Assembly (NCBI GenBank): GCA_022606135.1
Contig: JABYQN010000011.1
Location: 1,054,001-1,118,000 of the forward strand
From: Fomes fomentarius
Taxonomy: Eukaryota > Basidiomycota > Agaricomycetes > Polyporales > Polyporaceae
Reading direction: 5' to 3'
DNA: 64,000 bases
Both the position numbers and the translations under genes were made by a program. Positions 46,026-57,200 of the stretch are shown here, piece after piece; position 1 is the first letter of the stretch; each line of letters begins with the position of its first letter. The notes under the pieces are model-generated. The model worked only from the letters and a program-made list of their open reading frames with translations, did not search any database and had not been told where the DNA came from.

Positions 46026-47545
46026 TCATGACTTTGCAGCTAGTTTCGAAGGGGCTGCGTCCGGCTTTGCGGCCGAGCGTTCTAACCTCCGAAGGGCACC
46101 TCGGGCCTCCATCGCACCTGAACGAAGGCCGATACGCTTCGCCTGTTCGAGGCTGTCCTGGAACGACTTCTTCGCCTCCTCCGACTTCCCGCCCATCTGC
46201 AACCGGAGAAATATAAGCACCGCTCCGAAACTTCCACCATCGAGCCCACGCACCTCGAGCAATGCACCCAGATTGAACAACACGGCCGCGAGCGTTTGCT
46301 CGCACAGGGCCATGCCCTCTGTTTCCCTAGCTGCTCCAGGTAGCGTGCGAGTTTTTTCGATGACGCCCTGCGCCTGGCGTGCCCACGACTCCGCATACTG
46401 CAAGTTGTTGGGCGGGGGACCGCGGACCATGATGTCCGAGAGATTGTTCATGACTTGTGCCGCGCGACATCGGTCTTCGACGTCTGCGTCCTTCCTGCCC
46501 GGTGGAGGCTGCATGAGCATGCCTATGGCCTGCAGGTAGAGTGTTGCCGAGTACCTGTGGGACATGAGTACATGTTAGTTGGGAGAGAATAGAGGGCTCT
46601 TACTCAGATTTCCCTTCACTCGCATAGAACCGCGCCAATGCCTCAAGCGGCGCGGCCACGTCGACTTTCCGGGCCCACCACGGCAGCTCGAGCTCAGCTA
46701 GCATTGCGCCAGCCTCGCCGTCCTCCTCCTTCTCTCCCCCCTTTCCAGAGATAATGCTGGCTGAGCCTTCGTCTTTGATGATCCGGAGGACCTCCTCAAC
46801 CGCGAAGGTGAGGAAGTGCTCTGCCTCTTCCGGACCGCGTTGGTACACCTCAGCCATCTCACCAAGCTTGTATGCGAGCGCGACGGCGCGCATGCGCTCG
46901 CGTCCGGATAGTTTCGACTGTGCTGCGCGGAGTTGCGCGAGAGCGGTACTGTATGTCTCGTACGCTTCGCCCGGTCGGTTTGCGGATTCCAGCACCTCCG
47001 CGAGAACAATCGCAATGCCCGAGAGCTTGAGATGGGGCTCAGACGAAAAGGCGGAAAGAGGCATGGTCTGTGCTGTGTTCCATGCTCTTCAATACGCAAT
47101 GCGTCAACACACTGAACGCAAAAGTGAACGTATCCACGCACCGTCTAAGGTACCTCTCGCTCAAGTCCAAGTCACCCTGATGCTTCGCCTTAATACCTGC
47201 ACGCAGGTCCCCTCGGACCTCTGGTGGCCACATCGTGAACGTGGTGTAGAACTGGTACCTTCAGAAGTGACAACGCGCACAGTAGCACATGTTCAGCGGA
47301 CGTACATCACAAGCGAGCAGCTAGTCGCGGGAGACCCACACGCCGTATGCGGTCGAGACGATCCCGACGCCCATGAGGATGCTGAAGACGGTCGAGATGC
47401 GCGAGTTTGATTGGGCCCATGACGCGATGCGGCTCGTCGAGGTTGCCAGTGCTCGTCGGGAGGCCGAGGGCACGAGAATTGGTGCAGGTGGTCGGGGATT
47501 TCTGAGAGAGAGAGCGTGCCGTCGAGCTGCTGTTCGTGAGAGCAT
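46026..47545 (-). CDS. Mitochondrial TPR-like protein (Mgr3/TTC19 type)
   Basis: The start at 47545 gives MLSRTAARRHALSLRNPRPP, a presequence. VFSILMGVGIVSTAYG (one helix) follows, then after an intron FYTTFTMWPPEVRGDLRAGI and KAKHQGDLDLSERYLRR. TPR-like helices come next: LKLSGIAIVLAEVLESANRP, GEAYETYSTALAQLRAAQSK, VALAYKLGEMAEVYQRGPEE, LYLQAIGMLMQPPPGRKDAD, QVMNNLSDIMVRG and EEAKKSFQDSLEQAKRIGLR, stop at 46026. The architecture (presequence, one membrane helix, TPR array) is that of yeast Mgr3, a substrate adaptor of the i-AAA protease in the inner membrane. Four exons. An inverted, broken duplicate lies at about 62540-63885. Confidence 0.8.
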
Positions 47546-48108
47546 GGTAGTGGATGGGAGTAAGAATGCGAAGCGACCCGCGAGCGTGACAATTCAGCGA
47601 GCTTCAGCGCCGCTTCTCCGAGTCCAAGTCACGACTCACGACCGCGCGTGGCGTCTATTCTGCTTGACTCTGAAGTCACTCTGAACTACATACGTAGTAT
47701 ACCAGGCGAGCGCGCCATCAAGCGGTAGACGGACGCACCGTTCTCTAGCAACTGAGCAAGGAGGGCCACTAGTACTAGCTCAGGGCTTGCAGAAGAAGGT
47801 GCGTAAAACCTGCGTTTGCCAATTTCTCCTCTCGTCATCTAGATGTTCTCTGCTGGTACGGGGCCTGCTCCCTGTCCATCCGGGCTGGAATTTCACCGGT
47901 CATCAGCTTACTATCATCGCCCTCCCTGTATCTATCAACCGTGCACATTGCCAATTGCACAGTGACGGTTCCTAGTACATGCGTCTCGGTGTGCATATCC
48001 CCGGTAATGCTCACTCGAATCGGTTGCCTTTCTGCACGGAACAGTGAGTAGGGTCCAATGCCATTCCGCGAATCCTTCCTGGTGTGTGACCTATCACACG
48101 GCGCGCTT

Positions 48109-48459
48109 TCATTGAGACGTCCACGCTTTATTTAGAATTTCGTCCGGTCGTTCGTTGTATGCGGACAGATGCAGACCCGGGGTGGTGTACACACCGGGAG
48201 TCAGATGCTGCAGCTCGGCGGCACCGATCCCGTCATACTTGCTATCCGCCCCTGATTTGCGACTCTTCGTGAGAGCAGCAAACATGTAGGCGTGACGTCC
48301 CAATGTCTTGTTTAGATCCAACGACATCGAATGATACATGTGGCCTTCCGCTTTCCGGTCCGGCCACTTGACATGCAGTCTTTCGCGTAGTTCGACATAC
48401 TGAAACCCAATTTGTGCCCAATGGCCGCAATTCTTGGACAAGCCCGCTAATGCTCTCAA
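48109..48459 (-). CDS. Protein-like fragment of unknown identity
   Basis: A 116-codon minus-strand frame with no in-frame ATG at its head. It reads like real protein (FQYVELRERLHVKWPDRKAE, MYHSMSLDLNKTLGRHAYMF, LHLSAYNERPDEILNKAWTS). It could be one exon of a gene or a transposon remnant. No family recognised. Upstream promoter and partner exons are not evident. Confidence 0.35.
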   Translation of the reverse strand: MRALAGLSKNCGHWAQIGFQYVELRERLHVKWPDRKAEGHMYHSMSLDLNKTLGRHAYMFAALTKSRKSGADSKYDGIGAAELQHLTPGVYTTPGLHLSAYNERPDEILNKAWTSQ

Positions 48460-48796
48460 CTAGATGAAGAAGAACGCGAGATCATTAACCATCATCGTGA
48501 CTCACATCCCTGTTGGCGGCCTATGTCCCAGGTTCCTGGAGCACGTCGCGTTGCTCATGATTCACAAGGCCTTCCGCGTGTGTCAGGCGAGCACACGCTT
48601 CCCTTCAAGTGCGCTGTCTACATTTGACAGGCCTAGGAGTTCTAGCTGCGTGTCGTAAATGCTTCCCTTCAGACATGGACAGCGTAGGGATTGTCTGCTC
48701 ACCATGCTCGGAGGCTCCGCCGATCCCTAGAGTACTTAAACTCCCCACAATGTCCTACAAACCACATCTCCCAGCTCTTCGACAACATATCACAAT

Positions 48797-49858
48797 ATGA
48801 CTGGTCCAGTAAGCTCTCTCGTTCGATTTTCGCCGAGGTCTGTGGTAGAATACCCATTGTTTCTGATACTGCTACAGCATCTCCTCCATCTGAAGCCTGG
48901 CGAGCCCTTGTACACAGAGGGTGAGTGAGACTCGTCTACGCAACGCGCTCGTGCAAACTGACTTGGTATCTTGTCCAGTCGCAAACCGTTTCAAGAATGG
49001 CTGGAAACATCCCAACAAGACTGCTCACATCACCGACATCTTCTACATCATATACGAAGGTCCTGCAGCTCAGCAACATCTCCAAGCAAACAGATCTTAC
49101 CTGTGAGTTTCTTCTCGCCGTTGCTCTCTCTCTCTCTTGACTGCTCTCTCGCACATCACTGATCATAAGTGTACTATCTTTGATTTAGGCACCAAATAGA
49201 GAGTCAAACAGGGATGTCAACCAAGCAGGCGGAGAGCTACCTGTTCCATGGCACCCAGCGAGCTTGTACAATCGGAGAAGATGCGAGCCATACCACAACA
49301 TGCAACAACCGCGACTGTCATCTCTGCTCGATCATCAGATGTTCCTTTCAGCTGAAGTACATCGGTATGGACATGTCGTTCGACCAGTGAAATGAGCTGA
49401 AAGAGCGTCGCTTGTAGGGGAGAACAACCTCCTAGGCAAGGGTTTTTACACCAGTGTCGTGTCCTCGAGTGAGTCTGCCGTAAGCTTCCCACCGAACCCC
49501 GCTGACCAGTTGTGCGGTTCAGAGGCCGATGGTTATGCGAAGAACGCCCATATTCACTCCAACAAGCATGCGATGTTCCTTGGAAACGTGGTCACCGGTA
49601 AGAAGGAGCTTGTCTACCAGTACGACCAGCACAAGCCTGGACCAGCTCCCGGTTACCATTCGGTACGTCTGACCTCCTCATTGCTCGTACTAGCTGCTGG
49701 CTCACGGATATGTCATTACCTGTAAGGTTGAAGCGGTCCCCAAGTCTCAAGGGGGTATCAACATCAACTACTCCGAGACTGTCGTGTATAGGGAAGAGGC
49801 GATCATTCCTTCCATCGTGATTATGTACACCAGGACTGGCTGGACGCCAAACAGCTGA
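48797..49858 (+). CDS. PARP catalytic-domain protein
   Basis: The start at 48797 gives MTGPVSSLVRFSPRSVVEYP. LKPGEPLYTEVANRFKNGWK HP, AHITDIFYIIYEG, then SYLFHGTQRACTIG with a Cys cluster (CNNRDCHLC), LLGKGFYTSVVSSS, HAMFLGNVVTGKKELVYQY, GYHSVEAVPKSQGGININYS and ETVVYREEAIIPSIVIMYTR follow, stop at 49858. The H-Y-E triad of ADP-ribosyl transferases is visible: His in FHGT, Tyr in GFYTS, Glu in NYSETVVY. Five exons with introns of 50-90 nt. About 265 residues: the catalytic module alone, with no WGR, zinc-finger or macro domain. Such PARP-only genes are expanded in agaricomycetes. Substrates are unknown. Confidence 0.85.
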
Positions 49859-50375
49859 GGGTGTGGTTGTGTATTAGGATACAACCATGTCGTTGCTACC
49901 CTCGTTGTAGCCGTCCATACTTCAGGCCTCCAGTGCCCACTTTCTCGTTATTCTACTCAGTGCTTCGAGATTGTCGTTCGTATAGGGTTGAGTTGACTCC
50001 ACCGGGTGTGATGAAATTATACTGTCTAAGCGCAGTATCCTCTCCGCTCACTTCTCCTCAAGGGGTCGCATCCGGCACTAAGTAAGTGGTATGCTCGGTA
50101 CAAAGTCCAGTGTCAATGATCCCTGGTTTCCGCGAGGAACGCGCGCCAGAGTCGGGCGGTCCGGACTCCGCGGAGCCTGAGGGGTACCGACGCGTCAGGG
50201 CACTGGGTTCGGATGAACGAGCGCTCTCTTCGAAAGTCTCTCCCGGACTGCTACTAGCACCCGCCATTTCGATTCTCTACGGACGCAGCATCTCGAGTGT
50301 CTCAAGTAACGACCCCTCGCACTTACGTCAAAGCACATACACTTTCAGTATCATCAAGAAGAGAGTGTTGTCAGG

Positions 50376-51646
50376 ATGCGACACCGAGGATACGAGGTCT
50401 GGTTGACCAGCAATGGAGTGCCACTAGCCGAGTACCAGAGCAAAGTAGAAGGCGAGGATTGGAAGACCATGGCATGCATCGTTCCCAGCGAGAGCGGCAA
50501 GGCAAGTGTCCAAAGCTAAAACTCGTTCTGCCATCCCTCCAATGACGCTTGCGGAACGCACGCCAACCGCAACGCCCTCGTCAGCTCATTCACTCACCCC
50601 GCATATATGCACCCTCTCTAGAACTTCGCTGTCCACTGGCATGACGGCGTCGGTGAACACCATCTCTCCCTATCCTTCACGCTCGACGGCAGCAAGCTCG
50701 GACATGGCAGCACGTGCTTTCCAGGAGGAACTGGACTAAGGTCAGGAGTCTCTACCTCCACAGACACCGAACAGCCTTTCCAGTTCTCCGATCTCCAGTT
50801 CACTGGTGGGTTTTCCTTGTGCTCGAGACTTTTTCTCCGACTCTAACATGCCAGCTTAGATGACGACACTCTGCTGAGCGACATCTCCAGTCAAGCAGAT
50901 TTGGGTACGATCAAGGTCACCATCACACGGGTGCAGAGCGAGTACTGGGTTGTGCCGTATCACCCTGGTGGCTTCCAGCCGGTCGGTGCGGTGCACGAGC
51001 GGAGCAAGAAAGCAGGGGCGCATAGCGTGTCGTACGTTGTCCAAACCTATCCTCTCGCTCGACAGAGCCGCTGAGTGCAGATCACCATCCCACCCTAGTC
51101 TCGGAAAAGGGACCAGGGTTTCCGGGAAGCCGCTAGAACATCTGGTGCGCCGCAACCCCATCAATCGTTTCGAGGGATTCATCGCAGTGTTCATATTCCG
51201 GTATCGGCCGCGCGGTGAGCCCTCCTTCACGTTCAGGTCAATATGCCTCGTCGTTGACGTCATCCAGCCCTCCTGCAAGCCCAAGGCATCATGCCTGCAT
51301 CTGCACCGGCCCCTTCGAACACTAACCGCAATGGTGGCAAGCGTGCGAGGAGTCCTACAGATGTGAAGCCTGCCAAACTACCCAAGGTCGAACCTACTGC
51401 GGCAAAGGTTGACCTTAGTGTGATTGTCATCTCCGACGATGACGAGGATGCGGACGTGCTCCAGGTAAATCCATATGTTCCGACGTTCCTGCCTGCTTTG
51501 GAGTATGAATGCTATGTGCCGTACAGAGCCGCCTGCGACAAGTCCAGCGCGACCGAGCCAAGAAGAAGCAACGGCGAGTGAAGGAGGGACCCGGCGCTTC
51601 TGGCTCTTCTCTTGGAGACGTTATCGACCTGACCTTGGATGATTGA
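50376..51646 (+). CDS. DUF7918 protein (copy B)
   Basis: The start at 50376 gives MRHRGYEVWLTSNGVPLAEY then MACIVPSESGK. The first intron (50502-50621) has a GC donor (AAG/GCAAGT). Next: NFAVHWHDGVGEHHLSLSF, FQFSDLQFTDDDTLLSDISS, LGTIKVTITRVQSEYWVVPY, VGAVHERSKKAGAHSVS, NRFEGFIAVFIFRYRPR, ALLQAQGIMPA, then an acidic and basic tail ending GDVIDLTLDD at 51644-51646. It is the best-preserved copy of the three and defines the domain order. The tail has VIVISDDDEDADVL and VIDLTLDD, both resembling SUMO-interaction motifs (inference). Likely nuclear; function unknown. Confidence 0.82.
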
Positions 51647-52650
51647 TACTTGTTTGCGAAGTTGTCTGCGACGCTGTCCACACACACACACTTGTCCCTG
51701 TTATCGGAGCTTCTTAGGTTACGTTATTGTGATATGGTTTACTGAAATGTACTGCTCCCTGTACTCTGTGGTTTCTCGTACCCTCGTCTCTATTGGTGCT
51801 CAATGAGGATGATGAATATTCCCGCTACCTCTAGGTAGTGGGTGTTCTGCTGCAACTTTCTTGCCTCGTTCACGTGACCTTTACAATCTCCGCTTCAATG
51901 TGCGGGTTTGTCGCCAGACTCGTCGGAGTCGCCACCCGGCGCACCCTGCCTTGCATCCTGAACTATGTTCTATCTATCTCAATTTTTACGGTGTGCCATC
52001 TTGCACGACTATTAGAAAGGGCCCCCGGGGTAAACCTGGCCACCAACGGAGTAAACAACAAGTACAGGGGCTCGCGAGGAGAAGTGGGCGCTAGCCCACG
52101 AATCGAGCGAGCCCCTTGAGACATATTCCAAGTCAAGAGATTCAGCAGAACACGTACATAATGGTTTCGGTTTCTGTATGTACTACCTACGACCTATATC
52201 CAATAAGTACAAAGTAGTGTAGGATCGATATTGGAATCGATTGTAGAGAGCTTTAGTGGAGCCTAAGTGAGGAACATGGCGAGGTTTTCGTGTCCAGGAA
52301 CTATGTTGTAATGCCTGTATTTGTGTGCAACCTCTGCACATAGTGCATACTGGAGGTAGCGGGCACTGCCGCTTACCGGCACTACCTCGAGTTGATTGGC
52401 AGACCTGGTCACATGGGCTCCCTCCAGCGTCTACGCTGCGCGTCGCGTCGCGCGACACTGACGCATCTCGGACCAGAGTTGCGACCTGCTTCAGGACCAC
52501 AATGTCAACGACCGTCTCAATTGTGTTGAACTCCTCGTGCTCGGCGGGCTGTTGCATATCTCCTTGATAAACCAGTACATTCCTGGTTCTCACAAGAAGC
52601 CCACACGTCCTTACCCCGCAACCTCAACTCCAGAACGGCTCGATTTAAGC
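51647..52650. other. Spacer between DUF7918 copies
   Basis: A minus-strand frame at 52183-52593 and a plus-strand frame at 51838-52119 are uninterrupted but lack any domain. No repeat recognised. Confidence 0.4.
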
Positions 52651-53043
52651 ATGCAGCTCAAGAGCTACGAAGTCAGAATCACCTGCGACGGCAAGACCCT
52701 GCCAGAATACGCGGTCAAACCAGAAGATGACGGGGGGACGCTGGTTTGCTTCGTACCTAGCGAGAGTCGCAAAGTACGTCACCTTCTCCTCTGCCCTCTT
52801 CCCATGAAATGCGTGAAGGAGCGAGGTACCAAACTTGAAACGAATGCCATCTAGAACTTCACAATCGAGTGGCGCGACCACGGCAAGGAGACGCACCTGC
52901 GCTTCGCGTCATATGTATATCGACGGGCGGGACGCAGGCGGCAACAGATGTCCGCCGGGGGCAAAGGGTACCGGTCGGGCATTCGCATGTAAACCCCACG
53001 ACGCGACAATTGTTCAAGTTCGCGAACCTGCAGACTACCGGTA
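52651..53043 (+). pseudogene. DUF7918 copy C, frameshifted and truncated
   Basis: The start at 52651 gives MQLKSYEVRITCDGKTLPEY and LVCFVPSESRK. A GT-AG intron (52775-52854) joins NFTIEWRDHGKETHLRFASY and VYIDGRDAGGNRCPPGAKG. The next family block, NPTTRQLFKFANLQTT, lies in another frame (about 52994-53040), so at least one indel separates them. After 53043 the sequence is unrelated to DUF7918: it matches a fragment also present at 61866-62036. The VHERSKK and FRYRP blocks are missing. The start mirrors copies A and B closely, so the loss is recent relative to the family. Confidence 0.7.
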
Positions 53044-53210
53044 GGATTGAGTTGCATATGAGGCGTGATCTGTCTCAGCTCGGCCCCGGGCGCTACGATG
53101 TCGATGATGTTTGCGCCGTTCTGGTCCCATTGTTGTGCATCCAGCGCAAGGAAGGACATGCCTTGCAAGCAGCGGAGCGCCATAGAATGTTCGAATGGAA
53201 TGGGGTACGA
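53044..53210 (-). repeat. Dispersed coding fragment, copy 1
   Basis: On the minus strand this reads MALRCLQGMSFLALDAQQWD and then IVAPGAELRQITPHMQLN. It recurs at 61866-62036 in the same orientation with mainly conservative changes on this strand (Ser/Thr, Asp/Glu, Ile/Leu). It has no start or partner exons and was joined to the broken DUF7918 copy. Confidence 0.65.
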
Positions 53211-53418
53211 CCTCGACTGGTCCGGAGCCAGACCGTCCGCGCCCGTCTGGGCGAAGTTCCGAACTGAACTCAGCCTCTGAGCCTTATCGACGAGGACCTA
53301 AGTACCTAATTGTGTCAGACATGGCTTGTTGACGGTCCAAAGACGCTAATGCACGTACCATCATGAGAGTATTATCAGTCCTCGCGAGACTACGACGACA
53401 CACTCGCGCGACACTGAC

Positions 53419-53601
53419 TTGGACGGTCAGGAGGACCATGTCAATGATTTAGAGCAATATCAGCGTGAATACTACACTAGTAGCACACGGCCGCATGAAT
53501 ACGTACCTCGTGCGCCGGGTAGTTTCACGCCGCCGCCACCGCCTCGGACTGACTGGAAGCTGCACACAGACAGCAAACTGCAACATCTTGTGCGTGAGTA
53601 G
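53419..53601 (+). CDS. Hypothetical fragment
   Basis: A 60-codon frame reading QYQREYYTSSTRPHEYVPRA and a Pro-rich stretch. The composition resembles the cytosolic tail of a membrane protein. There are no neighbours to join. Confidence 0.25.
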   Translation: MDGQEDHVNDLEQYQREYYTSSTRPHEYVPRAPGSFTPPPPPRTDWKLHTDSKLQHLVRE

Positions 53602-53883
53602 AAATACGAGTAGCCGAAATTGGTGACCTCTCTTGGAGCTGTATGCATTACATATGTACGCATACAATATAGATTCAAGGCTTGCAATTGCAGGCACTTG
53701 GGAAGATGAGATGAGATGTTGACACAGCACTATTACTAATGACTCCGGACGCAGGATTATGTAAGGGATAGGCGCTGTTGTTGGTGTTCATGTTTGGGCG
53801 CTATGCACTGAAGGTTGCTCATTGACGACCACCACCTTCGTCAAACTCATCCTCCGAACCGGAGAAGGTACGAAAGTGCTCGT

Positions 53884-53982
53884 ATGAATGTAACTGTATC
53901 TGAAACCTATCCTACGCAGCTCCCGCCGATGAACATCCTATCGACGTTGACTCTTACGGGTCATCACATACCTAGTCCAATC
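53884..53982 (+). pseudogene. 5' part of a kinase-like gene cut by the retroelement
   Basis: From ATG 53884 or 53929 an open frame runs into the retroelement at 53982. The frame at the break (codon ATC ends exactly at 53982) is the one used by the kinase-like ORF that resumes at 60670 on the far side, after the second CAATC. The two halves are therefore one interrupted exon. Confidence 0.7.
53978..53982. repeat. Target-site duplication, left (CAATC)
   Basis: Five bases directly outside the LTR, matched by 60665-60669. Confidence 0.9.
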
Positions 53983-54270
53983 TGTCAGGACTTGATGAGC
54001 GTTTGTCGGCTAGTCAAGCGAGGCGTTGAGTAGCGAGAGCGCGAATGAATATGGAAGCGAGAGTGTCAAGAAGTACAGCAGCGTGGGATGGTACCGTAAG
54101 ACGAGGAGGACAGTCTGGGGAGAAGAAGTCTCCCCAGCGACTATAAGAGCCCGTGAGTGATCCGATAACTAGCTATCGATGAAGAGAACATGAGGCTCGA
54201 GGCATGAGGCTACGGTACGTAGGGCGTCTGTCGGCAATGAGGATGCTTAGACGCAGGAGAATCCGTAACA
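53983..54270 (-). repeat. LTR (3' LTR in transcript sense)
   Basis: 288 bp, identical by eye to 60377-60664. It follows the purine-rich tract in transcript order and contains the last codons of the pol frame. Confidence 0.95.
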
Positions 54271-57200
54271 TTACCCCCTCCTTAAGACGCGCTTTCTCCT
54301 GGAGCGCGATAGGGGTCTGCGTATGTGGGAACATGAGATGATTCACCGGTCGAGGTGCTTTCGGATGAGCTTGATGGAATTCCGCAATTGCCTCCTGTGC
54401 GTGCTGGAGCTTCGTGCGTGAAAGCCACTCGTTTTCGGTGTCCGGGTAACCCTTCCACTTCACGAGATACTCGATGCCCCGCTTGTTCCGAGTCGGGCGC
54501 GAGTCGAGCACTTCCTCGACCTCTACCTCCTCTTGCCCTTCTACCAGCTCGGCTGGCGGTCGTTCGAAGTTCGGTCCATGGGCTTCCGTTTCGACGTACG
54601 GAGTGAGGAGCGAGGCGTGAAACACGGGGTGAATCCGCTTCCACGTCCTTGGAATGTCCAGTTTGTAAGTGACCGGGCCGAGTACGTCAATAATTTTGAA
54701 TGGTCCATGACGTTTGGCAGCAAGCTTAGCTTTCGGTTGTGTCGTCTTCAGATTCTTTCCGTCCAGCCACACCTTGTCTCCGACCTTGAGGCCCAGGGTG
54801 TCCTTTCCCCAATCCCCATTGTTCCGCTTCATCAACTCTGCTGCGAGTTCGAGGCTTGCGTCCGCCTCCTTCCGCATCTCTTCCAGCGCGCGGAGCCGTT
54901 CTTCCACACTTGGTACGGTCGACTCGACGTCCAGCACTGAGGGGAACATACGCGGTGCGAAACCGTACCACAGTTCGAACGGCGATTTTCCGGTGGTGGA
55001 GTGGATGCGCGAGTTGTGGCAGAACTCGGCGTAGGGTAGTAGCTTCACCCAGTCGTCCTGTCGGTAGTTGCAGAATGCACGTAGGTACTGTTCGACCTCC
55101 TGATTGACTCTCTCAGTCTCGCCGTCGGTCTGTGGGTGGTATGCTGTACTGAGTGACGACTGAATACCGAGTTTCTCGAGCACCCCTCGAGTTACTTTGC
55201 TTGCAAATTGTGGGCCTCTGTCCGATATCAGCTGGTCCCAGAGTCCAACACGTCTGTACACGTTGTTGAATAGCAGGTCGACAGTTCCGTCGGTGTCGAT
55301 GGTCTTGTGGCAGGGCGTGAGGAATATCGCCTTTGTACTCCGGTCGACGGTGATGTTCAGGGCATTGTATCCTTCGGACAAAGGTAGGTCCGTAACGTAG
55401 TCTGTCGTAAGTGTCCCGAACGGTCTTGACGGAACCGCATTCGGGACAAGAGGTACGTGCGTTGCGTGACTCTGATTCTTGGTGGCTTGACAGACAGCAC
55501 ATCCTCGCACATAGTTACGGATGAATACAGACATACCGGGCCACCAGAATTCACGGCTCACTAATTCGTATGTCTTGAACCGCCCTGGGTGTCCGGCGAC
55601 TGGTGAGTCGTGATATCGTCGGACAATGTCTCGACGAAGCTCTGGGTCGTCTGGGATGTATATCTTGCCTCGGAATAGTATAAGTCCGTCTTCATAATTC
55701 CATTCTTGAATGTCCTTGACTAGGGACCGTGGCCCGTTCTTGAGAATAACTTCGAGGGCTTGTAGGACTTCGACGTCGCGTCTCGGTGCATCTCGAATTC
55801 TCTGACGCAGGGCGGCATCTCCGATCGAGTTGACCATGCACGGGCGTGTCGCCCGTATGCGGAAAAACTTTGGATCGAGGAGGACGTGATCGCGATTGTC
55901 GTCCTCTACCCCCTCCTTATGGTCAGGTCGCCTCGACATGGCGTTGCTACGATTTGTTGCTCCTGGCTTGTGCACGAGTACAAAGTCGAATCTAGAGAGA
56001 AATAGTGACCAACGTGCCTGACGACGGTTCAGCTTTTGAGCTGTCTTGAAATATTCAAGGTTCTTGTGATCCGTCCAGACCTCGACTGTGTGTGGTGCGC
56101 CCTCGAGATAGTGTCGCCACATCTCGAGTGCGCGTACTATCGCGAGGAGCTCTTTGTCGTAGATGTCGTAGTTCCGTTCCGCTTCCGACAGTGATTTTGA
56201 CAGGTATGCAACTGGGTGCCAGAGGTCATCTGGCCCTTTCTGTGAAAGTATACCCCCAGTGGCGAAGTCCGAGGTGTCCACTTCGACCAGGTACGGTTTG
56301 TCAGCGTCGGGCATTACGAGGATGGGGGATGAAATGAACGCCTCTTTTAGCAGCTCAAAAGCCTTCTGGCAGTGCATTGTCCATAACCATGGCACGTCTT
56401 TCTTCGTCAAGTCGAACAGCGGACGTGCGATCTTCGAGAAGTCCTTGATGAACCGTCGGTAGAAGTTTCCGAATCCTAAGAACGCTTGGACGTCCTTGAC
56501 CCTCTGTGGAACTGGCCACTCGGCGATACCGGCGACCTTGACTGGGTCCATGGCCAGTCTGTCGTGTGATATGATGAGCCCTAAATATTCGATCGAGTCT
56601 CGTTCGAAGAAACACTTCTCTGGTTTGAGGAATAGGTCGTGCTCTTCGAGACGTCGGAGCACCTGGTTCACGATCTCCCGGTGCTCCCCGACTGTCTCCG
56701 TGAATACCAGGATGTCGTCCATATAGATAATGACCTTCCCCGTATCGATGAGGTCCTTGAAAGTCTCGTTCATCATCGCCTGAAATGTCGCCGGTGAGTT
56801 CATCAGTCCGAAGAACATGACGGTAGGTTCAAACAACCCAAGATTTGTCTTGAACGCCGCCTTCCACTCGTCGCCCTCTTTGATGCGCACATTGTTGTAA
56901 CCCCAGCGGACGTCCATCTTTGAGAACACACGCGACCCCTTCAACTTGTCCACAAGTTCTGGTATGAGTGGGAGTGGGTACTCGTTCTTCACCGTCCCGG
57001 AGTTGAGGTATCTGTAATCCTGTACTGGCCGTAGCTTTCCGTCTTTCTTCTTAACAAAGAAAAATGGACTTGCCATGGGGGACTTGGACGGTCGTATATA
57101 CCCTTTTCTGGTGTGTTCGTCAATGAACGTCCGCAGCTCCGCCTGCTCGGCTGGGCTGAGGGGATAGATCTTGCATGGCTTCGGCTGGAAGTCGGGCTTG

